Shown: positions 20,129 through 28,714 of the stretch, piece after piece
Position numbering within the stretch: position 1 is the stretch's first letter
Layout: every line of letters starts with the position of its first letter
Assembly (NCBI RefSeq): GCF_013377295.1
Contig: NZ_CP016180.1
Span: forward strand, 186,001-250,000
Direction: 5' to 3'
DNA: 64,000 nt
From: Pasteurella skyensis
GTDB lineage: Bacteria; Pseudomonadota; Gammaproteobacteria; Enterobacterales; Pasteurellaceae
Notes under the pieces: model-generated
The model's database searches: none
What the model saw: only the letters and a program-made list of their open reading frames with translations
Told to the model about the DNA's origin: nothing
Made by a program: the position numbers and the translations under genes

Positions 20129-20598
20129 AAGTATAAGAGAACGTTCACAGAACCAAATCCCGAGCTCAAACACCTCACACTTCGACAGGCTCAGTGATCG
20201 ATATTTGATTGGTTTTGTAGTTTGAAATCTAGCTTGCGGGAAGATATTCCACTCGCTTCGCTCATTAAATTTTTCCCTACAAACCATTTATAAATCAAAA
20301 AGTTAGAAAGATTAACCGTAGGGGAGGATTAGCAAACTTGTTTGCGTATATCCTCCCGTTGCTCGGTATAAAATCTCCACAAAACATCATAAAACATAAT
20401 CATAGCGGTTACATTTCAATAGAAATTTACAAATTAGATCAATAATCATACTACGTTTCCGTTCTCGGTTCCTGAGCTCAGCGACCGGTGTTTGACTAAC
20501 CCCGTGATCGATATTTCACACTCTCCCTAATTCAAAGTCATCCCATTTACACTTCAAATTGTCTATTTTTCATCCAAATAACCTCCATTACTACGATT

Positions 20599-20644
20599 TT
20601 GCTTGCGTTTTTTTTTTTTTTTTTACAATCGGGAAGTTTATACA
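20599..20644 (+). promoter_or_regulatory. Poly-T tract in the adhesin promoter
   Basis: Seventeen T residues (20608-20624) lie between a TTGCTT (20599-20604) or TTGCGT (20603-20608) -35 candidate and a TACAAT -10 candidate (20624-20629), giving spacers of 19 or 15 bp. A second -10 candidate TATACA is at 20639-20644. Length changes in such a tract would change promoter strength. The start codon is 113 bp downstream, with AAAAAGGA 9 bases before it. Confidence 0.6.
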
Positions 20645-20742
20645 TATTTTTTAACAAAATATTCACGAGGCGGTAAAAGGAATTTACATCAACCTCAGCA
20701 AAGTCCTAAGGAAAGGATATCAACTAAAAAGGATACCTGACT

Positions 20743-23700
20743 ATGAACAGCATCTACAAAATCGTGTTTAACAAAGCAACACAAACTTTCACCGCCGTTA
20801 GCGAATTAGCCAAAGGCAGAACAAAAACGCAGGCGTCAAAAACCAATAAACCCCAATTAAAACAAGCGGGTACATTCTTACCAAAATTTGCAAAAATGAC
20901 GGTGGCAATCTCAATGGTACTAGGTTTTAGTACTTCAGCAATGGCTGACTTAGCTTCAGATGTTGCAGCGTTAAAAGTTGAAGTTGCAGCCTTAAAAGCA
21001 CAAAATACCTATGTTCATGTAAATGGTACAGGGCAAGTTCAAACGGGTAATGATACTAACTTAGATGCTGTTAATGGGAGTGGTGGTGCGAAAGGTATTG
21101 GTTCAATAGCTATAGGAATGAATGCAGTAGCTGAGGGCGTTAATGCGGTAGCCATAGGTGGACATGGAACCAACTCAGTTTCAGGAACAGCCTCATCTGT
21201 TATTAACGGGGAAAATAATACAATTAATTCAGAGCTTAATTCAATATTAGGTGGTTTGAATAATAAAATTCTAGACGTAGGAGCAAAAAAATCATCAATA
21301 ATTGGCGGTGAAGAAAACACAATAGCGATTAGTGATAGTAAAATGACTCATTATTCTATTTGGGAACGTGATGCTGATGGCGTTTTGTTAACAAACCCAG
21401 ATGGAACACCTAAAGTTCAGAATGACATAAGAGCTACAAAAAATTCTGTAGGAGCATCCACTATAGTAGGTGGATTCAAAAATGTTATCACTGGTGTAAC
21501 TTCTTTTCTTGCTGGAGGAATAAGTAACAGATCGGATGCACTACATGGTTCAGCGATAATAGGAGGGGAGTCAAATACTGTCGGTGCTAATTATGAGTAT
21601 ACCGCTCATTCAGGAATATTTTTAGGACAAGGAAATACTGTAGATAAAAACTTCTCAAGTATTTTATCAGGAAAAGGTAATAAGATCTTTGGACAATCTG
21701 CAAGTATTGTAGCAGGGGAAGATAACAGAGTTACAGAAAATAGAGCAGCGGTTATCGGAGGAAGAAATAACGTAGCAACATCGGTTGATTCTGTGGTTAT
21801 CGGAGGAAAACATAACTCAGCAACAGGGAAACATTCTGTCGCTATGGGCGGTGTTTCATTAGCCTCTGGTGGAGCTTCTTTCGCAGGTGGTGGTTCACTC
21901 ACTAACTGGACACAAATTGACAAAATTGCAGAAAATCTAGAGGCCAAAATAATCGATGAGTATGCAGGTATTTTATCACAAGATGAGAAAGATAAAATAA
22001 ACGCTGGTACTGCAACCACTGAAGAAAAAGCATTAATGAAAATTAAGATAGCAAGATCAAAATCGTTGAATATAGGTGGTGTTGCTTCTGGCGAGAGTGC
22101 CTTTGCATTTGGAACAGCTACTCAAGCATCAGGAATGCATTCGACTGCTATGGGACAATCTTCAAAAGCTTATACACAAGGATCTGTCGCATTAGGTACA
22201 GAAACCATAGCTGGTGTTGAAAATGGAAACCAAGAAGCCGTCGCAATGGGCTACCGTGCCAAAGCCATTGCAGACAAAACCCTTGCCCTAGGTTTTGATG
22301 CCAAAGCAGAGCATACAAATTCAGTCGCCTTAGGTTCAAAAGCAGAAACCAGAGCCTTTACACAAGTAAATGGAACAAAGGCTATAAATGGTCTTAAATA
22401 CAAGGAGTTTTCAGGTATTGCAGATGGTGTGGTGTCTGTGGGTAAAACCGCTTACGAAAAACAAATTATTAATGTTGCACCGGGTGAAATCTCTCAAACT
22501 TCAACGGATGCCATTAACGGCTCACAACTTTATGCAACTACTATTGTATTAGGCAATGTCGCTACCTCAGTAAAAGACAATCTAGGGGGTAATGCCGCCA
22601 TAGATGAAAATGGCAATATTACTTTCACTGATATCGGTGGCACAGGTAAAGACACCGTTCAAGAAGCCATTGCATTTAATAAAGGGAATATTGAGACCAA
22701 TACTGCAAATATTGAGGGAAATCGTACCGCTATCGCTACAAAAGCAGATAAAGATGCCGATAACTTGAGTGTTGATGATGTGAATGCTTGGACAACTAAG
22801 TTAAATAATGAGGCAAATTTAGCCGCACCAAAAGGCAAATTAGTGACCGATACCCAAGTGAAAGCTGCACTAGAGACTAAACTGGAAACGGGTGATATCA
22901 AGAGCAGTGATAAAACTGTGGGTATCACCACTGCAGCAGGCAACGTGGATTTAAGGGTAAATCTTGATAATACCAGCTTAACTAAAAACGGTAACGGGGT
23001 GATTGGTATTGCGGACGGTGGCGTAACTACGGCTAAAATTGCCGATGGCAATGTCACAAAAGCAAAATTAGCCGATGATGTTACCACTATTTTAGATAAA
23101 GTAGGCACAGGTGCGATTGAAACCGCTAATCACAACACTGTTACTGGGGATGTGGTAAAAACCTATGTGGATGGCAAAGTTGCGACAATTAACACAGAAG
23201 TGACTAACTTAGGCAATACCGTTAATACCTTAGGTGATACCATTACTCACGTAGGTAAAACCTCAAAAGAGACCGTGAAAGCAGACAATGGCAGTGGTAT
23301 TAATGTTAAAACAACCCCTGCCACCAATGAGAAAGGCGCAATCTTCACCTTATCGTTAGATGAAGATGAAGTGAAAGCATTAGCGGGCACCACAAACCTT
23401 GACACCACCTATTTAAAAACAGACGGTTCAAATGTGGCTAACAAAGCCACCTTTGGTGACCAAGTGGGTACAGACACTTTAGGGACTTCCACAAAATTAG
23501 CGCAAATCAAAGCGGTGAAAGCGGTGGATGATAAAGTCAATACGAATACACAAGATATCACCGACTTAGAAGAGAGTGTCACCACAAAACTGGCTAAAAA
23601 AGCCAATCACAATGCTTCAAACTTAAATGCGAATGATGTAGCGGCGTGGAAAGCGAAAATCGATACCAATTCCATTGAAACGGTTACCGCAGGTGAGGGT

Positions 23701-26700
23701 ATTGATGTCTCTGGTGGGACAGCTGCGACAAACAAAGAATGGGTAGTGGCACTATCACAAAAGACCAAAACACAATTGGAAAAAATTGATGATAATGCAG
23801 CTGCTTTAGCAAACAAAGCCAATATCAGCTTAGATAACATTTCTTCAGATGGCACGACGGTGATTAAAAATGCCGCAAGAGATGCCGTAGAAGTGGCGGT
23901 TAATCCCGCGACAGAGGGTGTCTTAAAATTAGTGAAAACCGCTTCAGCGGCAAATCACAAAGACACCTACACCCTATCAATTGACGAGACGAAGTTAAAC
24001 GACAAAGTCGCTGAAACCTTTGCGAAAAAAGATGCCGGTAACTTAACTGATGGCGATATAGCGGATTGGAAACAAGCCCTTGATATCGGTAATGTACTCA
24101 CACAAGCGAATTTAGCTGACCGTTTATTATTAACAGGCTCGAATGTTGGCAGTGATGACAATAAAGTGAAGTTGGGTAAAAACGTCGGTAAAGGTGAGAT
24201 TACGGGCGATACCACACAACTTGTTCAAGAAAAAGCGGTAAAAGCGTATGTAGATGCGGCTAAAGCGGATGTTATTACGAATATTGATAACAGCGTGACT
24301 AACGCAATGGGTAATCAAACCATTGCTTATAAAGCCGGCAGTACAACCAAAACAGTGAAACTGTCAGAGGGCTTTAACTTTACGAATGGTACAGACACGG
24401 TTGCCTCAGTGGGCGATAACGGAGACGTATCGTTTGACTTAAATGATACCGCAAAAGGTCAATTGGCGAGTATTGCAGATAAGTTAGACCGTGCTGCCTT
24501 AAAGACCATTGAAAGTGACGATATCACCGTGAGCAATGGGGGAGACTTAACCGCAGGTAAAGTGAAACTCACCCTAAAAGAAGCCAGAGTGAAAGCGTTA
24601 GCCGGAACCACAAACCTTGAGACGGATTACTTAAAAGTCGACGGTTCAAATATTGCTAACAACAAAGCGACCTTTGGGGATGCCGTGGGTACCACGGATT
24701 TAACCAAAACTACCGAGTTAGCCCAAATTAAAGCCGTGAAAGATGTGGATGATAAAGTGAAGACTAATACAACGGCTATCACAAACTTAAACACCGATTT
24801 AACCACCCAAATCACCAATGTGGGTAAAACCTCTAAAGAAGAAGTGGCAGTAAAACCAAACAGTGGTTTAACTCTTGATACAACAGCGGCAACCGCCAGC
24901 AAAGGGGCGAAATACACCCTTGGTTTAGATGCAGACAAAATCAAAGAGATTACAGGTACCACAACTCTTGCGGATGACTTAGCAGCAAAAGCAGATAGAG
25001 ATGCCGGCAATCTAGGGACTACAGATGTCACCAAGTGGAAAGAAAAACTCGGAATTGAGGGTTTAACCAGCGATACAGTGGCAGGCAAACTTAATGCCAG
25101 TGATATTACCAGTGTTGATAAAACGGTGATTATCGATACAACAGGCGCTAATGGTAAAGGCAAAGTAGACTTAACCGTTAACCTTGATGGTATCACCTTA
25201 ACCAAAGATAACAACGGAGTGATTAGTCTTGCAGATAATGGGGTGACGACGAACAAAATTAAAGATGGCAATGTCACACAAGCAAAATTACATACTGATG
25301 TCACCAACATTCTTAATAAAGTCGGTACGGGTGCTGTTGAGACAGGTAATCAAAATACGGTCACAGGGGATGTCGTGAAAACGTATGTGGATAACAGCGT
25401 GGGTGCGGTTGAGACTAAAGTGACCAATCTAGGTGACCAAATCACCAATGTAGGCAAAACCTCTAAAGAAGAGGTGGCCGTAAAACCAAACAGCGGTTTA
25501 ACTCTTGATACAACAGCTGCAACAACGGACAAAGGGGCGAAATACACCCTGGGTTTAGATGTAGATAAAATCAAAGAAATAACAGGTACCACAAACCTTG
25601 CCACTACCTACTTAAAAATAGACGGTTCGAATATTGGTGATGAGGCAGCGAAAGCGACCTTAGGTTCGAAAGTAGGTAAAGGTGAAATTACGGGCGACAC
25701 CACTCAGCTTGTTCAAGAGAAAGCCGTTAAAGCTTATGTTGATACAGCGGTGGGTGGTATAGGAAAACCTAAAGACGGAAAAGACGGTTATATCGGCGTT
25801 GACGGTAAAGACGGCAAAAATGGTGTCGGCATTGACGGAAAAGACGGTATTACGGTGAAAGGCAAAGACGGTAAAGACGGCGTTACTATCAAAGGTGAAG
25901 ACGGTGCCAATGGCACCAACGGTGTAATCGGACTCAATGGTCACGATGGAATCGACGGTAAAGATAAAAAAGCTGTTTCAGCCGACATCAAAGTGGTTAA
26001 TGGTAGACCGGGTGTTGATGGTAAGGATGGAGACAGCTTAACCCGTATTATTTACGAAGATGAAGCAGGAGACACCCATACTGTTGCCACAATGGATGAT
26101 GGCTTAGCCTTCCAAGGTGATTCAGGTGATAAAGTCACCCGTAAGCTCAATGACACCTTAAATATTAAAGGTGGTGTAACCGATGAGAACAAACTGACTG
26201 ATAACAACATTGGTGTCATTAACGATGGTACGAATGGTTTAGCGATTAAACTGGCAAAAGAGTTAACAGCTTTAGATTCAATCGTATTTGGTGCAGCGAA
26301 AGGAAATGATATTGTTTCCATCTCTACTGAAGGTGTGAATGCAGGTGGTAAGAGAATTACCAATGTAGGTGATGCCACAGCAGAGACTGATGCGGTTAAC
26401 TACAAACAGTTAAAAGCAGTTGAAACCGCGGTTGTTAATGCAGGTGCAGGACTGAAATTCACAGGTAATACCGCAGATGAAGTTGCAGTGGTTGCAGGTG
26501 GAACCTTAGTGGTTGAAGGACAAAAAGGCACAGACCCTGCGAAGAACTTAACGAAAGACTCTGACTTTGCAGCAGATAACCTCTTTGTAGATACCACAGA
26601 TGGCAAGTTAGAAATCAAACTGGCGAAACAACTGCAAGGTGTTGAGGGTATCGGTATTGCGGGTAAAGACGGCAAAGATGGCTCAATCGGCTTAAGTGGA

Positions 26701-28383
26701 AAAGACGGCATTACCGTTAAAGGAAAAGACGGTGAAAACGGCGTCACTATCAAAGGTGAAGACGGCGCCAATGGCACCAACGGTGTAATCGGGCTTAATG
26801 GGCACGATGGTATCGACGGAAAACCTGCGAAAGATGTGTCAGCCGACATCAAAGTGGTTAATGGTAGAGCGGGTGTTGATGGTAAGGATGGAGACAGCTT
26901 AACCCGTATTATTTACGAAGATGAAGGTGGAGACACCCATACTGTTGCGACAATGGATGATGGCTTAGTGTTCAAAGGTGATGTGGGTGATAAAGTCACC
27001 CGTAAGCTCAATGACACCTTAAATATTAAAGGTGGCGTAACAGCAGCAAACGAACTCACTGATAACAATATTGGTGTGGTTAATGATGGTGCGAACGGTT
27101 TAGCGATTAAATTAGCGAAAGAGCTCACAGGTATTTCGTCAATTGCTAACACAGCAGGTGGTGGAAAACTTACATTGAGTGATACAGAGAATAGCGTATC
27201 AGTCAATGGAGGCAGAATCACCCATTTAGGTGATGCCATAGCAGATACCGATGCGGTTAACTACAAACAGTTAAAAGCACTGAACAATGGTCAAGGTATT
27301 GATGTTGATAAATGGAAAGACGCAATATTGCCAACCATTAGCTTCTTTAGTGGTAGCACGGGTACGGGCGCAAATTATAAACAGGGTAATACTGAAGAAC
27401 AATTTGACTTAAGTAAACTTGCCTTTGACTTTGGTGATGGCTTAAAAGTGGAAAAACAACAAAGCAAAGACGGTAAACAAATTGCCCATATCACGTTAGA
27501 TAAGGACGCATTGAAAAATGACCCTGACTTTAAAGGTGAGAAAGGTGATGACGGTGCCGCTGGTGCCGCTGGTGCGGATGGCGCCGATGGTCAATCTGCT
27601 TATGAGATTTGGAAAGCATTGCCAGGTAACGACGCTAAAACACAAGATGACTTCTTGGCTGCGTTAAAAGGCGCAAAAGGTGACAAGGGTGATAAAGGCG
27701 ATAAAGGTGACAAAGGTGAGAAAGGCGATGCAGGCAACGGCAATGGTGGAAACGGAAATGGAGGCAATGGTGCTGAAATCAAGGTTGCTGTAACAGACGA
27801 TGTTGTATTAGACAAGGATAATCTCTCAAAAGAGGAAGTCGTGAGCAACAAGGGTGCCTTAAGCATTAAAGTCGGTAAAAACCTTAATGCCAAAACAGTG
27901 ATGAACGGCAATGATAAACAGCTGGTTATTTCCACCACACCTGAAATCAAAGTGGATAAAGTCACTGTAGGCAATATCACCTTAAACCAATCCGGTTTAA
28001 CAGTGAAAGAAGGTGCTGATGTCAATATTAATATGGGTGGAAACCAAATCCACAATATTAAAGCCGGTACAGCGCCAACAGATGCCGTGAATGTATCTCA
28101 ATTAGCGAAAGTGGAAGAGTCACTCTCCACCCGCATTGACAGTGTAGAAAAAGCCGCAAGCGGCGGTACTGCGAGTGCGATGGCATCAGCCAGCTTACCA
28201 CAGGCTTATGTACCGGGTAAGAGTATGGTGTCATTAGCGGGCGCGAGTTATGACAAATCAAGCTCAATGGCCGTAGGACTGTCTTCTATCTCTGATAATG
28301 GAAAATGGATTATCAAAGGAAACATTAACGCGAATACCGAGAAGAAATTTGGTATTGGTGTCGGTGTTGGCTACCAATGGTAA
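20743..28383 (+). CDS. Giant trimeric autotransporter adhesin with collagen-like segments
   Basis: The 2546-residue surface protein has an extended signal peptide (MNSIYKIVFNKATQTFTAVS, cleavage after SAMA, residue 68). Next is a YadA/Hia-type head of left-handed repeats (residues about 110-560, e.g. SVALGTETIAG, TLALGFDAKA, SVALGSKAETRA) and a neck (STDAINGSQLY, near 595). A very long stalk of repeated modules follows (GKTSKEEVAVKPNSGLTLDT twice, KGEITGDTTQLVQEKAVKAY twice). Two near-identical blocks of about 200 residues contain GKDG repeats (from about 1670 and 1970). Near 2265-2345 there is a G-X-Y collagen-like stretch with QSAYEIWKALPG inside. The end is a YadA anchor barrel (last ~75 residues, ending GYQW). 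The anchor inserts in the outer membrane as a trimer. The antisense ORFs in this gene are shadows. Confidence 0.95.
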   Translation: MNSIYKIVFNKATQTFTAVSELAKGRTKTQASKTNKPQLKQAGTFLPKFAKMTVAISMVLGFSTSAMADLASDVAALKVEVAALKAQNTYVHVNGTGQVQTGNDTNLDAVNGSGGAKGIGSIAIGMNAVAEGVNAVAIGGHGTNSVSGTASSVINGENNTINSELNSILGGLNNKILDVGAKKSSIIGGEENTIAISDSKMTHYSIWERDADGVLLTNPDGTPKVQNDIRATKNSVGASTIVGGFKNVITGVTSFLAGGISNRSDALHGSAIIGGESNTVGANYEYTAHSGIFLGQGNTVDKNFSSILSGKGNKIFGQSASIVAGEDNRVTENRAAVIGGRNNVATSVDSVVIGGKHNSATGKHSVAMGGVSLASGGASFAGGGSLTNWTQIDKIAENLEAKIIDEYAGILSQDEKDKINAGTATTEEKALMKIKIARSKSLNIGGVASGESAFAFGTATQASGMHSTAMGQSSKAYTQGSVALGTETIAGVENGNQEAVAMGYRAKAIADKTLALGFDAKAEHTNSVALGSKAETRAFTQVNGTKAINGLKYKEFSGIADGVVSVGKTAYEKQIINVAPGEISQTSTDAINGSQLYATTIVLGNVATSVKDNLGGNAAIDENGNITFTDIGGTGKDTVQEAIAFNKGNIETNTANIEGNRTAIATKADKDADNLSVDDVNAWTTKLNNEANLAAPKGKLVTDTQVKAALETKLETGDIKSSDKTVGITTAAGNVDLRVNLDNTSLTKNGNGVIGIADGGVTTAKIADGNVTKAKLADDVTTILDKVGTGAIETANHNTVTGDVVKTYVDGKVATINTEVTNLGNTVNTLGDTITHVGKTSKETVKADNGSGINVKTTPATNEKGAIFTLSLDEDEVKALAGTTNLDTTYLKTDGSNVANKATFGDQVGTDTLGTSTKLAQIKAVKAVDDKVNTNTQDITDLEESVTTKLAKKANHNASNLNANDVAAWKAKIDTNSIETVTAGEGIDVSGGTAATNKEWVVALSQKTKTQLEKIDDNAAALANKANISLDNISSDGTTVIKNAARDAVEVAVNPATEGVLKLVKTASAANHKDTYTLSIDETKLNDKVAETFAKKDAGNLTDGDIADWKQALDIGNVLTQANLADRLLLTGSNVGSDDNKVKLGKNVGKGEITGDTTQLVQEKAVKAYVDAAKADVITNIDNSVTNAMGNQTIAYKAGSTTKTVKLSEGFNFTNGTDTVASVGDNGDVSFDLNDTAKGQLASIADKLDRAALKTIESDDITVSNGGDLTAGKVKLTLKEARVKALAGTTNLETDYLKVDGSNIANNKATFGDAVGTTDLTKTTELAQIKAVKDVDDKVKTNTTAITNLNTDLTTQITNVGKTSKEEVAVKPNSGLTLDTTAATASKGAKYTLGLDADKIKEITGTTTLADDLAAKADRDAGNLGTTDVTKWKEKLGIEGLTSDTVAGKLNASDITSVDKTVIIDTTGANGKGKVDLTVNLDGITLTKDNNGVISLADNGVTTNKIKDGNVTQAKLHTDVTNILNKVGTGAVETGNQNTVTGDVVKTYVDNSVGAVETKVTNLGDQITNVGKTSKEEVAVKPNSGLTLDTTAATTDKGAKYTLGLDVDKIKEITGTTNLATTYLKIDGSNIGDEAAKATLGSKVGKGEITGDTTQLVQEKAVKAYVDTAVGGIGKPKDGKDGYIGVDGKDGKNGVGIDGKDGITVKGKDGKDGVTIKGEDGANGTNGVIGLNGHDGIDGKDKKAVSADIKVVNGRPGVDGKDGDSLTRIIYEDEAGDTHTVATMDDGLAFQGDSGDKVTRKLNDTLNIKGGVTDENKLTDNNIGVINDGTNGLAIKLAKELTALDSIVFGAAKGNDIVSISTEGVNAGGKRITNVGDATAETDAVNYKQLKAVETAVVNAGAGLKFTGNTADEVAVVAGGTLVVEGQKGTDPAKNLTKDSDFAADNLFVDTTDGKLEIKLAKQLQGVEGIGIAGKDGKDGSIGLSGKDGITVKGKDGENGVTIKGEDGANGTNGVIGLNGHDGIDGKPAKDVSADIKVVNGRAGVDGKDGDSLTRIIYEDEGGDTHTVATMDDGLVFKGDVGDKVTRKLNDTLNIKGGVTAANELTDNNIGVVNDGANGLAIKLAKELTGISSIANTAGGGKLTLSDTENSVSVNGGRITHLGDAIADTDAVNYKQLKALNNGQGIDVDKWKDAILPTISFFSGSTGTGANYKQGNTEEQFDLSKLAFDFGDGLKVEKQQSKDGKQIAHITLDKDALKNDPDFKGEKGDDGAAGAAGADGADGQSAYEIWKALPGNDAKTQDDFLAALKGAKGDKGDKGDKGDKGEKGDAGNGNGGNGNGGNGAEIKVAVTDDVVLDKDNLSKEEVVSNKGALSIKVGKNLNAKTVMNGNDKQLVISTTPEIKVDKVTVGNITLNQSGLTVKEGADVNINMGGNQIHNIKAGTAPTDAVNVSQLAKVEESLSTRIDSVEKAASGGTASAMASASLPQAYVPGKSMVSLAGASYDKSSSMAVGLSSISDNGKWIIKGNINANTEKKFGIGVGVGYQW

Positions 28384-28392
28384 TGTAACACA

Positions 28393-28531
28393 GGACGGAA
28401 GAGGCACACTCTCTTCCCGTCCAACCTAGCAGGTGGTGGTTGAGAACAACTTGGGGGTTACTAGTCCTCTCTCTCAATAACACTTAACCACCACAGCACT
28501 CACCCCTTTCATTTGGAAGGGGTGTTTTTTT
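28393..28531 (+). terminator. Three hairpins after the adhesin, the last a terminator
   Basis: Hairpin 1 is GGACGG...CCGTCC (28393-28422). Hairpin 2 pairs GTGGTGGTT (28433-28441) with AACCACCAC (28486-28494). Hairpin 3 pairs CACCCCTT (28501-28508) with AAGGGGTG (28517-28524) and is followed by eight T residues, a good Rho-independent terminator. The first two could protect the 3' end of the very long message. Confidence 0.8.
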
Positions 28532-28558
28532 ATGGTGTAAAATAAAATGTTTAAAGAA

Positions 28559-28691
28559 TGAGCTCGGAGTATAGACACCTAATGCTTCGACAGGCTCAGC
28601 AACCAGTGTTTGATAAGTTTTACAGATAAAAGAAAACATAGCGGGTAGATTGTAATAAAAATTTGCAAATTTTTAAGTGAATGTACCCGCT
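28559..28691. repeat. REP-like unit followed by a variant uptake-signal stem-loop
   Basis: A REP-like unit with AATGCTTCGACAGGCTCAGC lies at 28580-28599. Then AGCGGGTA (28640-28647) and TACCCGCT (28684-28691) form inverted arms around AAAAATTTGCAAATTTTT. The arms have an extra G compared with the normal core AGCGGT. This fills the convergent gap between the adhesin and nanA. Confidence 0.65.
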
Positions 28692-28714
28692 TGGAAGTGT
28701 AAAGCAATACTTAA

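Larger units (their letters stand above)
18849..20131 (-). mobile_element. IS110-family insertion sequence, 1283 bp
   Basis: Comparison with uninterrupted copy B fixes the ends: left flank CCTGTCGAAG, right flank TATAAGAGAACG. The triplet AAG is present at both junctions (18846-18848 and 20129-20131), so the element is 18849-20131 or, equally, 18846-20128. There are no clear terminal inverted repeats and no target duplication beyond the shared triplet, as expected for IS110 elements. It contains one transposase gene, a 183-bp leader and a 113-bp 3' flank. Confidence 0.85.
18821..20465. repeat. Long repeat, copy C, split by the IS110 element
   Basis: The first 28 bases (18821-18848, ATTCTCGGTTACTGAGCCTG and TCGAAG) lie left of the element. 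The rest resumes at 20132 with TATAAGAGAACGTTCACAGA and runs through the same REP, hairpin and degenerate uptake modules to about 20465. A partial fourth copy (CCGTTCTCGGTTCCTGAGCT onward) runs to about 20520. Confidence 0.75.

Noticed and set aside
24627-25310. Long antisense ORFs within the adhesin gene (also 26400-26852, 27600-28055 and others)
   Set aside because: They mirror the repetitive, Thr/Val/Lys-rich stalk codons, have no ribosome sites and repeat in step with the sense repeats. They are shadows.
25780-25990. Short regularly spaced GGTAAAGACGG units resembling a CRISPR array
   Set aside because: They are codons for Gly-Lys-Asp-Gly repeats in one long open frame, with no spacer-repeat regularity and no cas genes nearby.
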